The notes below the pieces were generated by a model that searched no databases, was not told the DNA's origin, and saw nothing but the letters and a program-made list of their open reading frames with translations. From NCBI RefSeq assembly GCF_900099805.1, contig NZ_FNDR01000002.1, positions 310,001 through 374,000 of the forward strand: a DNA stretch of 64,000 nt. Direction: 5' to 3'. Numbering within the stretch: position 1 is the stretch's first letter; every line of letters begins with the position of its first letter. Source of the DNA: Variovorax sp. OV700 (lineage in GTDB: Bacteria; Pseudomonadota; Gammaproteobacteria; Burkholderiales; Burkholderiaceae_C). The position numbers and the translations under genes are program-made. Below, one piece after another: positions 52,789 through 61,568 of the stretch.

Positions 52789-53355
52789 CTAAACCTGGCG
52801 CGATTCCGGCCACCGGTGCCGCGTGCCGCCAGATCGCCGGTCGGCTTTCTCAGCCACCACGCCCTGCGCGCTCAAAGCGTTGCCGCGCTGTTCGAGGTGC
52901 TGCAGGCACTGCAGGAAGATGTCGAGGTGCGCCGGCGCGATGCCCTCGAGCAGATCGACGTTGAGTTCTGCGATGCGCGGAAACACGCGGTCGAAGAGCT
53001 GCCGGCCCGAGGGGCTCAGCCGCACGTGCACTTCGCGCCGGTCCTCGGCGTCCTGCCGGCGCACCACCAGCTTCTTGTCGACCAGGCCACGCAGGCCGCG
53101 CGAAGTGCGCACGCGGTCCAGGTGCAGGTGCGCGGCCAGCGCCGAGGAGCGGATCTCGCCCTGCTGCGCAAGCGTGGCGATCATTCCCCATTCGCGCCGC
53201 GTGATGCCGAAGCCGCCTTCGACCAGGCGCGTGGCCATGCCGTTGCTGGCGCGCACCGCGCGCGAGAACCGGTACAGGAGCAGGTCGTCGAGCGAGTTCG
53301 GCGCAAGCACCGCGCTGGCGTCGGGAAAAGCGGGCATGTCTTGCGGACCGTGCAT
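52789..53355 (-). CDS. MarR-family transcriptional regulator
   Basis: This 188-residue regulator has a central winged HTH (GFGITRREWGMIATLAQQGE, then SSALAAHLHLDRVRTSRGLR, and the wing VVRRQDAEDRREVHVRLSPS). The tail after residue 160 is charged. It diverges from the Bug receptor gene at 53562, with 206 bases between, and probably controls it in response to an aromatic acid. No clear palindrome was found in the gap. Confidence 0.87.
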   Translation of the reverse strand: MHGPQDMPAFPDASAVLAPNSLDDLLLYRFSRAVRASNGMATRLVEGGFGITRREWGMIATLAQQGEIRSSALAAHLHLDRVRTSRGLRGLVDKKLVVRRQDAEDRREVHVRLSPSGRQLFDRVFPRIAELNVDLLEGIAPAHLDIFLQCLQHLEQRGNALSAQGVVAEKADRRSGGTRHRWPESRQV

Positions 53356-53561
53356 GGCGAGCGGAAATAGGAAATCGAAAGCGGTGAAAAGGGTGTGGCC
53401 CGCGCGCCTCGGCAGGCAAGTGATGGATTAGATCAACTGTTTGTGGCGTGCGTATAAACGGTAACAAATTACACGGGATGAAACAAACGCAGGCCGGCGA
53501 TTGTCGCCGCGAAGGCCTGCGCGCGCCCGTGTCGATGCCACCACCGCAAGCAGGAGATCCG

Positions 53562-54551
53562 ATGACCGCATTCTTTTCCCGGCGCAAGCTCACCACATGG
53601 TGCCTCGCGCTCGCCGCGTGTGCCGCATGCGTCGCGCCGCTGGCCCACGCCCAGACGCCGATCTTCGACGGTCCGCTCACGCTGGTGGTCGGCTACACCG
53701 CGGGCGGCAGCACCGACCGCATCGCCCGCCTGGTCGCCGAGCGGCTCGGCCCGAGGCTCGGCGTGGCGGTGACGGTCGAAAACCGACCGGGCGAAGGCGG
53801 CCGGCTGGCCGCCAAGGAGACCAAGCGCGCGCCCGCCGGACAGAACGTGTTGATGCTCGGCAACCCCGCGGTCATGGTGGTGGCGCCGCTCGTGTTCAAG
53901 GATCTGGGCTACGACCCCGACAAGGACTTCGTGCCGGTGTCGCAGGTCAGCAGCTACGACTTCGCGCTGGCCGTGGGCAACAAGCTGCAGCTCGACCGCG
54001 CGATGTTCCTCGTGGGCCGGCTCTGGGCGCATCCGGAAGAGGCCGTCTTCGGCGTGCCCGCCACCGGCAGCCTGCCTCACTTCTTCGGCCTGATGGTGGG
54101 CGACGCGCTCAGCGTGCAGCCGCAGATCAAGGGCTACGGCGGATCGGCGCCGCTTTCGGCCGACCTGACCGGCGGCAACCTGCCGATCGCCATCGACACG
54201 CTCGATTCGCTCTACGCGCAGCACGTGGCCGGCAAGATCCGCATCCTGGCCGTCTCGGGCAAGAAGCGCGTGAGCTTCGCGCCCGCCATTCCCACCTTCC
54301 GCGAGGCCGGCATGAAGATCGATGCCGACGGCTGGAACACCTTCTTCGCCCCGGCCGCGATGCCGCCTGCCAAGGTGCAGCAGCTGGCCATCGCGATCCG
54401 TGACGTCATGCAGGACCCGGCGCTGCAAAAGGCCGCCAATGCGGCCTACATCACGCCCATCGTCAGCACGCAGGCCGAGACCGCGCAGATGCTCAAGAGC
54501 TTTCGCCAGCAGTGGGAGCCGGTGGTGCGGCGCTCGGGCTTTCAGCCCTGA
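53562..54551 (+). CDS. Bug/TctC-family receptor
   Basis: This 329-residue receptor starts at 53562 (MTAFFSRRKLTTWCLALAAC) after AGGAG; longer frames are unsupported. The signal peptide ends at AHAQ. Bug motifs are LVVGYTAGGSTDRIARLVAE, NRPGEGGRLAAKETKRAPAG and VAGKIRILAVSGKKRVSFAP. The usual PYKG ligand segment reads IKGYGGSAPLSADLTGGNLP. It is divergent from MarR. TctA/TctB partners are absent. Confidence 0.9.
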   Translation: MTAFFSRRKLTTWCLALAACAACVAPLAHAQTPIFDGPLTLVVGYTAGGSTDRIARLVAERLGPRLGVAVTVENRPGEGGRLAAKETKRAPAGQNVLMLGNPAVMVVAPLVFKDLGYDPDKDFVPVSQVSSYDFALAVGNKLQLDRAMFLVGRLWAHPEEAVFGVPATGSLPHFFGLMVGDALSVQPQIKGYGGSAPLSADLTGGNLPIAIDTLDSLYAQHVAGKIRILAVSGKKRVSFAPAIPTFREAGMKIDADGWNTFFAPAAMPPAKVQQLAIAIRDVMQDPALQKAANAAYITPIVSTQAETAQMLKSFRQQWEPVVRRSGFQP

Positions 54552-54576
54552 ACGAACCAGTTCAGGCTCGCTGGAT

Positions 54577-55017
54577 TCAGCCCATGATCTTCTGCACGCT
54601 GGAACCCCGTAGCAACTCCGCGTCGCCGCAATTCAGCGCGGCTTCCACGAAGACCAGCGTGGATGTCACGCGTACAACGCTACCGCGTGCTTCGAGAAAC
54701 TGTCCCTCGCGAGCCGCCGTGAGGAACTGTGTGTTGAGGTGAACCGTCACGCATGCGCGGCGGTCCACCGCTTCCCAGGCGACGGCGCTGACGACATGGT
54801 CGAAGAGGGCGCAGAGCACGCCCCCATGGACAAACCCCCCCGGATTCAAATGGTCCGGAGTCGCGAGGATGCCGTACGCCCATCCCTCTGCTTCCTTTCG
54901 GGTCCACAAGGGCCCCATGCGCTCTGCGAAGCCGCGAAGGGCGCGCTGCCGCCAGCCGGCGTCTTGCAATGCGGTGATCACACCATCGCGCTCGCCTGTG
55001 GGCTCGGCGCCGGTCAT
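54577..55017 (-). CDS. PaaI-type hotdog thioesterase
   Basis: This 146-residue hotdog protein has the motif HLNPGGFVHGGVLCALFDHV, with the typical HGG plus acidic active-site arrangement, and TVHLNTQFLTAA. It hydrolyses acyl- or aryl-CoA thioesters. Its start overlaps the end of the upstream IclR gene by 4 bases. It likely recycles CoA in the pathway encoded by the divergent CoA-ligase operon. Confidence 0.87.
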   Translation of the reverse strand: MTGAEPTGERDGVITALQDAGWRQRALRGFAERMGPLWTRKEAEGWAYGILATPDHLNPGGFVHGGVLCALFDHVVSAVAWEAVDRRACVTVHLNTQFLTAAREGQFLEARGSVVRVTSTLVFVEAALNCGDAELLRGSSVQKIMG

Positions 55018-55793
55018 GACAATGCCTTTGCCTCTCGCACCAGGTCCACGGTCAGCGACTTGGTGCGCTCGCTCGTCAGCTGATCTGCCACACCGAGCGC
55101 GACCAGTGCGTGCGTCATGCGCTTCTGGGCGTCGAAGATCGGAACGGCAATCACCGTGATGCCGCTCATGTAGTTGCCGCGATCGATGGCGAATCCTTTG
55201 CGTTGCGCCGCACGCACTTCCTTCTTCCAGGTTTCAAGCTCGGGAGGGTTCTCCCAGGCCAGGGTCTTGAAACGGCGGGCCAACTCCGCATCCGACAGAT
55301 CGGCGTAGGCGGAGACGAGTCGTCCCGTCGCGCTGGTGAGTGCAGGGAACCGACTGCCTACCTCCACATAGAGGCGAAAAGGGCCGCGCGAGCGAGCGAG
55401 CGAAAGCACCACAAGGTCGTCGACCCCGGAGACCTTGACGCCAATCGTGGTGACGTTCCACGCCTCGGACAGCCGATCGAGTGCGGCCTGGATGCGGGCT
55501 GGGAACGGATTGTTCTCAGCCATGCTGCGTGCCAGCGAGAGCACCCCGACGTCCAGGCTGTACCGCTTCGTTCCCGGCTCGACCTTGACCATGCCTTCGT
55601 CGACAAGGACACGCAGGATGTGCAGACACGTACTCGTTACCAGGTCGAGGCCTTCCGAAATCGACTTGAGCGTCAACGGTTCGGGGGACCTGGCCAGCAA
55701 CTGAAGGATGGCCAGCGCGCGAGAAACCGCCGGCACGGGGCGAACGCGAGGCCCCTTGTTGGCAGGGGGAGGTACTGGAACAGCAGCAGGCAT
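55014..55793 (-). CDS. IclR-family transcriptional regulator
   Basis: This 259-residue regulator is read from 55793 (MPAAVPVPPPANKGPRVRPV); an in-frame ATG at 55847 is an alternative. The winged HTH is LTLKSISEGLDLVTSTCLHI. The effector domain contains SGVDDLVVLSLARSRGPFRL and AIDRGNYMSGITVIAVPIFD. It is coupled to the thioesterase and divergent from the acyl-CoA ligase operon. GACAATT repeats in between are the likely binding sites. Confidence 0.87.
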   Translation of the reverse strand: MPAAVPVPPPANKGPRVRPVPAVSRALAILQLLARSPEPLTLKSISEGLDLVTSTCLHILRVLVDEGMVKVEPGTKRYSLDVGVLSLARSMAENNPFPARIQAALDRLSEAWNVTTIGVKVSGVDDLVVLSLARSRGPFRLYVEVGSRFPALTSATGRLVSAYADLSDAELARRFKTLAWENPPELETWKKEVRAAQRKGFAIDRGNYMSGITVIAVPIFDAQKRMTHALVALGVADQLTSERTKSLTVDLVREAKALS

Positions 55794-55889
55794 ACGGGTA
55801 GAGGTCACAAGTTTTGCAAAGCATACGACGCTTTGCCCGGTGAACATTCCGCCGATTCCGACATGACTTCAAGGGGAGTTTCTGGCAGC

Positions 55890-55927
55890 AATTGTCCATA
55901 GACAATTCATAGACGCTATTGACAATT
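55890..55927. promoter_or_regulatory. probable IclR operator and promoter of the CoA-ligase operon
   Basis: AATTGTC-CATA-GACAATT (55890-55907) is a perfect inverted repeat with 7-bp arms. A third GACAATT follows at 55921, 20 bases after the previous one, and is preceded by TT, so it also reads TTGACAATTAAT, a consensus-like -35 box for the ligase gene. The overlap suggests control of polymerase access. Confidence 0.68.
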
Positions 55928-55979
55928 AATCGACCGGCGCGCAAAGTCTCTTCATCAGTAAGCAAGACGAGAGACGGCC

Positions 55980-57536
55980 ATGACGAACCTGACGCACTAC
56001 ACCTCCTACGCGGATGCGCAAGCCCACTGCAGCGCGGCCGGCTTGTGGGAACTTTTCGATGGAGACGCGCAGGTCATGAACATTGCGCATGAGTGCATCG
56101 ATCGCCATGTCGATGCGGGCGAGGCCGTCGTGCTCGTCCGGGCGTCGGGCGAGAACGAATCGATCAGCTTTCGGCAGATCTCCGAGGCCTCCTCGCGGTT
56201 CGCTCACTTTCTTGTCGGGGAGGGCGTGCAGGCGGGTGATCGCGTCGCCGTGATGCTCGAGCCTTCGCTGGCGTTCTACGTGGCGATCTTCGGCGCGATG
56301 AAGATGGGAGCCATTGCGGTCCCGATGTTCACGTTGTTTGGTCCGGATGGAATTCGCCTGCGGGTCCAAGACTGCAAGCCCCGCCTGGTCGTAACCAACA
56401 CCGAAAAGTCGGAAGTCGTTCCCGCCAGCGACGACATGAAGGTGCTCGTGGCAGACGACGCATTCCTCGCTTCACTCGGCCGCTTCTCGCCCAACTTCCT
56501 GGTCAATACGCGAGCGGACGACCTCGCCATCTTTCAATACACATCCGGGACCACGAGGGAGTTGCCCGATGCGGTCAAGCACACGCATCGCGCCATCGTG
56601 ACGCTGATGCTCGCGGCGCTGTATGGCACGGGCGTGAGGCCTGGCGACCGGTTCATGTGTCCGTCGTCGCCGGCGTGGGGCCATGGCCTCTGGCATGGGA
56701 CTTTGGCACCGCTCGCCATGGGTGTCACGATTGGCGCCTATGCCGGCAAGTTCAGCGGCGAGCGGCTGTTGCAGGCCCTGGAGACGCATCGCTTCAACAC
56801 CTTGTCGGCCGCGGCGACCCACTACCGGATGATGCGCAACTCGGGCGCGGCCTCGAAGTATCGCTACTTGCTCGAGAAGGTGTCCTTCACCGGCGAGCCG
56901 ATCGACAGCGAGACCGCCTCGTTCATCGAGGCGACTTTCGGCCACAAGGCCTGCAGCATGTACGGCACGACCGAGATCGGTGTGTGCCTCGTGTCCTATC
57001 CCGGTGCACCGGACTTTCCCGTCAAGGCCGGCTCGCTCGGAAAGCCTATTCCAGGGCTTCGCGTCGAGGTGCAGGACACCGAAGGCAAGCCTTGCGCGCC
57101 CGGTGCAACCGGCGAGCTGAAGCTTTGGCGCCGCGGCGAATGGGTCGCGACGAAGGACCTGGGCCGGATCGACGAGGACGGCTACTTCTGGCACGGCGGC
57201 CGGGCCGACGACGTGATCATCTCGGCGGGCTGGACGATCGGCGCGGTCGAGGTCGAGGACGCCATCTTGAAGCACCCCGACGTCAAGGAGGCTGCGGCCA
57301 TCGGCGTACCCGATGCCCTTCGCGGCCTGGTCGTCAAGGCCTTTGTTGTTTCGGATCGTCCAGCCGGAGAGAAATTCGTCGAGGAGATCCAGGACGCGGT
57401 CCGCACCCGGCTGAGCCAGCACGAATACCCGCGGCAGGTGAGCTTCGTCACAGAGCTGCCGAAGACGCCCGCCGGAAAGATCCACCGAAAAATGCTGCGC
57501 GAGCAAGAAGCCGCCAGCGTCGCAACCAGTTCCTGA
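55980..57536 (+). CDS. acyl/aryl-CoA ligase (AMP-forming) with a variant P-loop
   Basis: This 518-residue ANL-superfamily ligase activates an acid to its CoA thioester with ATP. The phosphate loop reads TSGTTRELPDAVKHTH (188-203) instead of TSGTTGxPKGV. Gly is replaced by Arg while a lysine (Lys200) remains. Other core motifs are intact: SMYGTTEIG, the hinge-side GYFWHGGRADDVI and the catalytic lysine in KTPAGKIHRK. The related pattern occurs in benzoate/2-aminobenzoate-type and medium-chain ligases. It heads the operon with the dehydratase, CoA-transferase and Bug receptor. Confidence 0.88.
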   Translation: MTNLTHYTSYADAQAHCSAAGLWELFDGDAQVMNIAHECIDRHVDAGEAVVLVRASGENESISFRQISEASSRFAHFLVGEGVQAGDRVAVMLEPSLAFYVAIFGAMKMGAIAVPMFTLFGPDGIRLRVQDCKPRLVVTNTEKSEVVPASDDMKVLVADDAFLASLGRFSPNFLVNTRADDLAIFQYTSGTTRELPDAVKHTHRAIVTLMLAALYGTGVRPGDRFMCPSSPAWGHGLWHGTLAPLAMGVTIGAYAGKFSGERLLQALETHRFNTLSAAATHYRMMRNSGAASKYRYLLEKVSFTGEPIDSETASFIEATFGHKACSMYGTTEIGVCLVSYPGAPDFPVKAGSLGKPIPGLRVEVQDTEGKPCAPGATGELKLWRRGEWVATKDLGRIDEDGYFWHGGRADDVIISAGWTIGAVEVEDAILKHPDVKEAAAIGVPDALRGLVVKAFVVSDRPAGEKFVEEIQDAVRTRLSQHEYPRQVSFVTELPKTPAGKIHRKMLREQEAASVATSS

Positions 57537-57573
57537 CCCACCCCTTCATTCCTTTCATTCAACAGGAGACGGC

Positions 57574-58716
57574 ATGTCCACCACCACCACCGAAAGAACC
57601 TTCCCGAAGATCACTGAAAACGGCCTGGACGAGCTGCGCGAGCGCATCGGCCAGAAGATCGGCGCCACCGCCGAACCGTGGTGCTATGAAGCGACCCGCG
57701 ACAACATCCGGCATTACGCGCACGGCATCGGCGACGACAACCCGCTCTGGTGCGATCCCGACTACGCGGCAAAGTCGAAATACGGCGGCATCATCGCGCT
57801 GCCGAGCTTCCTGTTCTCAACAAGCCGGATCGTCTCCGGGTATGTCGGCGGCCTGCCGGGTGTGCACGCCATGTGGTCGGGCGCGGACTGGGAGTGGCAC
57901 AAGCCTGTCAATCGCAACGACACGATCCGTACCGAAGCCTATCTCAAGGATCTGGTCGTGCATCAGACCAAGTTCGCCGGCCGGGCGGTTCAACAGACCT
58001 ACCACGTCGACTTCTTCAATCAGCACGGCGACAAGGTCGCCGAGGCGGACAGCTGGTGCTTCCGGACCGAGCGAGACCATGCGCGCGAGCAGGGAAGCAA
58101 GTACAAGGAAGTGCGTGCGAAGGCGCCGCGCCGCTATTCGACCGAAGAAATCCAGGAGGCCTACAGGCTCTACGCCAAGGAGGAGGTGCGCGGCAGCACG
58201 CCGCGCTACTGGGAGGACGTGAAGGAGGGCGAGGCGCTGCCAACCATGTTCAAGGGACCGATGACCGTCACGGGCTTCATCGCGTATGCCCAAGGATGGG
58301 GCGGGCTGTACATCCGCGCGAACAAGCTGGCGTGGAAGCTGATCGACGCTCACCCGGGTGTGGGCATCACGAATCGCTTTGGCATTCCCGATGTGCCGGA
58401 GCGCGTGCACTGGGAAGAGGACTTCGCACTGGAAGTCGGCGCGCCGGGTGCCTACGACTACGGCCCGGAACGCACCTCGTGGCTCACGCACCACCTGACC
58501 AATTGGGCAGGTGACGAAGGCTTCCTGCGCAAGGCGCATTGCAAGATCCGGCGGCACAACCCCGAGGGCGACATGCTGTTCATCAAGGGACACGTCAAGC
58601 GCAAATTCGTCGAGAACGGACGTCACCTGGTGGAGATTTCCCAGGAAGCCCACAACCAGGACGACGAGCTTTCCGTGCTCGGCTCCGGAGTGGTCGAGCT
58701 GCCCACGCGCGGCTGA
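57574..58716 (+). CDS. FAS1-like/MaoC-type acyl-CoA dehydratase (double hotdog)
   Basis: This 380-residue protein has two hotdog halves. The N-terminal half (about 15-170) resembles an FAS1-like dehydratase (RDNIRHYAHGIGDDNPLWCD, with Asp/His pair). The C-terminal half (about 200-370) has PMTVTGFIAYAQGWGG. It would hydrate enoyl-CoA or dehydrate hydroxyacyl-CoA formed after the upstream ligase. AGGAGA precedes the start. Exact substrate unknown. Confidence 0.83.
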   Translation: MSTTTTERTFPKITENGLDELRERIGQKIGATAEPWCYEATRDNIRHYAHGIGDDNPLWCDPDYAAKSKYGGIIALPSFLFSTSRIVSGYVGGLPGVHAMWSGADWEWHKPVNRNDTIRTEAYLKDLVVHQTKFAGRAVQQTYHVDFFNQHGDKVAEADSWCFRTERDHAREQGSKYKEVRAKAPRRYSTEEIQEAYRLYAKEEVRGSTPRYWEDVKEGEALPTMFKGPMTVTGFIAYAQGWGGLYIRANKLAWKLIDAHPGVGITNRFGIPDVPERVHWEEDFALEVGAPGAYDYGPERTSWLTHHLTNWAGDEGFLRKAHCKIRRHNPEGDMLFIKGHVKRKFVENGRHLVEISQEAHNQDDELSVLGSGVVELPTRG

Positions 58717-58817
58717 GCCATCGCACCCCGCACGGGGTGCGGATGATTTGCAAAACGGGATCGCCCTGGCGGCTGGCTCACGTCAGTTCACCACGGCGGT
58801 GCCTCTCGAGATCGGCC

Positions 58818-60026
58818 ATGCCAAATTCGTCAAAGCGAAGTGCCAATGGGCACGGCGCGCTAGCCGGGCTGCGCGTCATCGACCTGTCGAGGGTTCTGGC
58901 TGGACCCTTGTGCACCCAGATCCTTTCGGATCATGGCGCCGAAGTGATCAAGATCGAACCGCCAGCGGGCGACGAGACCCGCACACTCGGCCCGCCTTTC
59001 AACGAGGAGGGCGACGCGGCCTATTTCACGGCGGTGAACCGCGGCAAGCGCGGTATGGCAATGAACCTGGCCCATCCCGAAGGCCGCGAGACGCTGCTGC
59101 ATCTCCTGAAGGATGCCGATGTGCTCGTCGAGAACTTCATCCCCGGCACGATGCAGCGGTGGGGGCTGGATTTCGAGGACGAATTGAAGCCTCGCTTTCC
59201 CGGCCTGATCTACTGCGCCATCTCGGGTTTTGGCGCAGACGGTCCCTTGGGTGGATTGCCGGGCTATGACGCGGTGCTGCAGGCGATGTGCGGCATCATG
59301 AGCGTCAACGGCGACCCGTCGTCGGGACCGACGCGTATGGGAATTCCCATCGTCGATCACTTGACGGGCTACAGCGCCCTCACGGGCATTCTGCTGGCGC
59401 TGCACCACCGTGATCGGACAGGCTCCGGTCAACGCGTCGAAGCCACGCTGTTCGACACTGCCCTGAGTTTGCTGGTGCCGCACGCGGCAAACTGGATGTA
59501 CTCCGACGAGGTTCCGGGCCTGCTGGGCAGCGCGCACCCGAACATCGCTCCCTACGACAAGTTTCAGTGCCAGGACGGACTGGTCTTTCTCGGGATCCTC
59601 AACGACCGTCAGTTCGCGAAGTTCTGTACCGTCATGCGGCTCGAGGAGCTGATCGAAGACCCGCGCTTCGCGAGCAACTCTGCGAGGCTGCAGCACCGCG
59701 ACGAGCTGCGAAGCCGCATCGAGCTTGTACTTTCAGGATGGCAGAGAGAGGCGGTGTGCAGCACGCTCATGCGAAGTGGCGTGCCGGTGGGACCGGTGCA
59801 CACGGTGCTCGAGGCCTTCTCGCAACCGCATGCCGTGCACCGCAGCATGCAGGTGAAGCTCGATGGCTACCAAGGCATCGGTGTTCCCGTTCGCCTATCG
59901 CAAACACCCGGCCGGCCAACCGGGCGTCCTCCGCGCTTTGGACAACACGCGAGAGAAGTCCTCGGCGAGGCCGGATTTGATGAAGAACACATCAACCACT
60001 TGCAGGTAACCGGCGTCTGCCCGTAG
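58818..60026 (+). CDS. family III CoA-transferase (CaiB/BaiF)
   Basis: This 402-residue protein is read from 58818 (MPNSSKRSANGHGALAGLRV); an upstream ATG at 58743 is also in frame. Motifs are GLRVIDLSRVLAGPLCTQIL, GAEVIKIEPPAGDETRTLGP and NRGKRGMAMNLAHPEGRETL. The catalytic aspartate is Asp180 (GIPIVDHLTG). It moves CoA between carboxylates, for example from succinyl- or acetyl-CoA to the pathway acid. It follows the dehydratase by about 100 bases and precedes the Bug gene. Confidence 0.9.
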   Translation: MPNSSKRSANGHGALAGLRVIDLSRVLAGPLCTQILSDHGAEVIKIEPPAGDETRTLGPPFNEEGDAAYFTAVNRGKRGMAMNLAHPEGRETLLHLLKDADVLVENFIPGTMQRWGLDFEDELKPRFPGLIYCAISGFGADGPLGGLPGYDAVLQAMCGIMSVNGDPSSGPTRMGIPIVDHLTGYSALTGILLALHHRDRTGSGQRVEATLFDTALSLLVPHAANWMYSDEVPGLLGSAHPNIAPYDKFQCQDGLVFLGILNDRQFAKFCTVMRLEELIEDPRFASNSARLQHRDELRSRIELVLSGWQREAVCSTLMRSGVPVGPVHTVLEAFSQPHAVHRSMQVKLDGYQGIGVPVRLSQTPGRPTGRPPRFGQHAREVLGEAGFDEEHINHLQVTGVCP

Positions 60027-60080
60027 CAGTGCCTCGAGGCAGGGCGAACAGCCCGCACAACAATATCTGGAGACTATGTC

Positions 60081-61040
60081 ATGAAGCGCATCACTGGAAT
60101 CTTGCTGGCCCTGCTGGCGTTCTCGAGCCATTCTGCTTTGGCTCAGACCTATCCCACCAAGCCGATACGCATCGTCGTTCCCTACCAGGCAGGGCAGGGG
60201 ACCGACGTCGCAACGCGCTATCTGGCTGAGCATCTCGGTCGCGCGCTGGGGCAGCCTCTGGTCGTGGAGAACCGTGCGGGCGCGGGCGGCAACATTGGCA
60301 CCGCGGAAGTTGCGCGAGCCGCTCCCGATGGCTACACCCTGCTCATGGGCACCAATGGCACGCATGTGCTGAATCAGTTCCTCTATCCCTCGATGCCATT
60401 CGATCCGGCAAAGGACTTCGAGCCGGTGGCGTTGATCAGCACGTTCCCCATGGTGATTCTTGCGAACCCCAACGCGCCGTACAAGACCATGGCGGATCTG
60501 CTGGCCGATGCGAAGGCGCGGCCTGATGCAATCAATGTCGGGCTCCCGAGCACGACTTCGCGCCTGGTGCAGGAACTCATCCAGAAGCAAAGTGGCGCTC
60601 TCATGCGGGCCGTGCCGTACAAAGGCTCTGGCACTTCGATGACCGATCTCATGGGCGGACAAGTGCTGGTGGCCATCGATACGGCGAGCGCGGCGCGGCC
60701 CTTTGTTGCCAGTGGCAAGCTGAAGGCGTTGGCGGTGACGTCCCTCAAGGAGTCGCCGCTTCTGCCAGGCACCCAGCCGGCAACGTCTCAAGGACTGGAG
60801 GGCTTCCAGGTCATTGCCTGGAACGGGCTCTATGCGCCCCATGGGACGCCTCCCGCCATTGTTCAAAAGCTCAACGCAGAGATTGCAAAAATCTTGGCAC
60901 TGCCCGAGGCGCGACAGCGTCTCCTGGACCTCGGTCACGAGGCTGCGGGCGGAACGCCAGACAGTCTGGACCGCTTCGCGCGCAGCGAGCGTGACAAGTG
61001 GGGCCCTCTGATCAAGAGTGCCGGGATGAAGCTCGACTGA
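60081..61040 (+). CDS. Bug/TctC-family receptor
   Basis: This 319-residue receptor has the signal peptide MKRITGILLALLAFSSHSAL to AQ. Motifs are YPTKPIRIVVPYQAGQGTDV, NRAGAGGNIGTAEVARAAPD, PYKGSGTSMTDLMGGQVLVA and KLKALAVTSLKESPLLPGTQ. It is the last gene of the IclR-controlled CoA-ligase operon and likely captures its acid substrate. No TctA/TctB genes are adjacent. It converges with the Lrp gene 12 bases away. Confidence 0.92.
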   Translation: MKRITGILLALLAFSSHSALAQTYPTKPIRIVVPYQAGQGTDVATRYLAEHLGRALGQPLVVENRAGAGGNIGTAEVARAAPDGYTLLMGTNGTHVLNQFLYPSMPFDPAKDFEPVALISTFPMVILANPNAPYKTMADLLADAKARPDAINVGLPSTTSRLVQELIQKQSGALMRAVPYKGSGTSMTDLMGGQVLVAIDTASAARPFVASGKLKALAVTSLKESPLLPGTQPATSQGLEGFQVIAWNGLYAPHGTPPAIVQKLNAEIAKILALPEARQRLLDLGHEAAGGTPDSLDRFARSERDKWGPLIKSAGMKLD

Positions 61041-61052
61041 GGCACACAACCA

Positions 61053-61553
61053 TCACTCCCATCGCTTTTGAGCTGCGATGATACCCAGCGGGTAGCCGCG
61101 GCGTCCCAGCGACTGGCGCAGGACGATGCGGCTGGCGAAGCGTTCAATGCCGATATCGTCTTCCAGCATCTTTTCCATCAGCGCCTGGAAATAGCCAACG
61201 CCGGGTGCCACGATCTTCAGCAGGTAGTCGTAGCCGCCGCTGACGTTGTACCACTCGACGATCTCCTCGTACTTCGAGGCGGCCTGCTCGAACTTGCGGA
61301 AATCATGCGGCCGGTGGCTGCTGATGGTGACCTCCGAGAACACGGTGACGTGATCCCCCAGCTTTTCCAGCGCGATGTCGGCGCCGTAGCCGCGGATCAG
61401 CCCGCACTCCTGTAGCCGCTTGGTGCGCAGCAGACACGGGCTGGGGCTGAGGCCGAGCGACGCCGCCAGATCGACGTTCGAGCAGCGTCCCTCGCGCTGT
61501 AGATGCACGAGGATCTTGAGGTCAAACCTGTCGAACGGAACTGCCGAGCTCAT
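61053..61553 (-). CDS. Lrp/AsnC-family transcriptional regulator
   Basis: This 166-residue regulator has an N-terminal HTH (FDLKILVHLQREGRCSNVDL to LGLSPSPCLLRTKRLQECGL) and a C-terminal RAM (AsnC ligand) domain with NVSGGYDYLLKIVAPGVGYF. Lrp-type proteins sense amino acids. It lies 15 bases downstream of the PLP enzyme gene on the same strand, so it is probably part of that operon and tuned to its amino-compound substrate. Confidence 0.9.
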   Translation of the reverse strand: MSSAVPFDRFDLKILVHLQREGRCSNVDLAASLGLSPSPCLLRTKRLQECGLIRGYGADIALEKLGDHVTVFSEVTISSHRPHDFRKFEQAASKYEEIVEWYNVSGGYDYLLKIVAPGVGYFQALMEKMLEDDIGIERFASRIVLRQSLGRRGYPLGIIAAQKRWE

Positions 61554-61568
61554 GGCGTCATGGTACGG

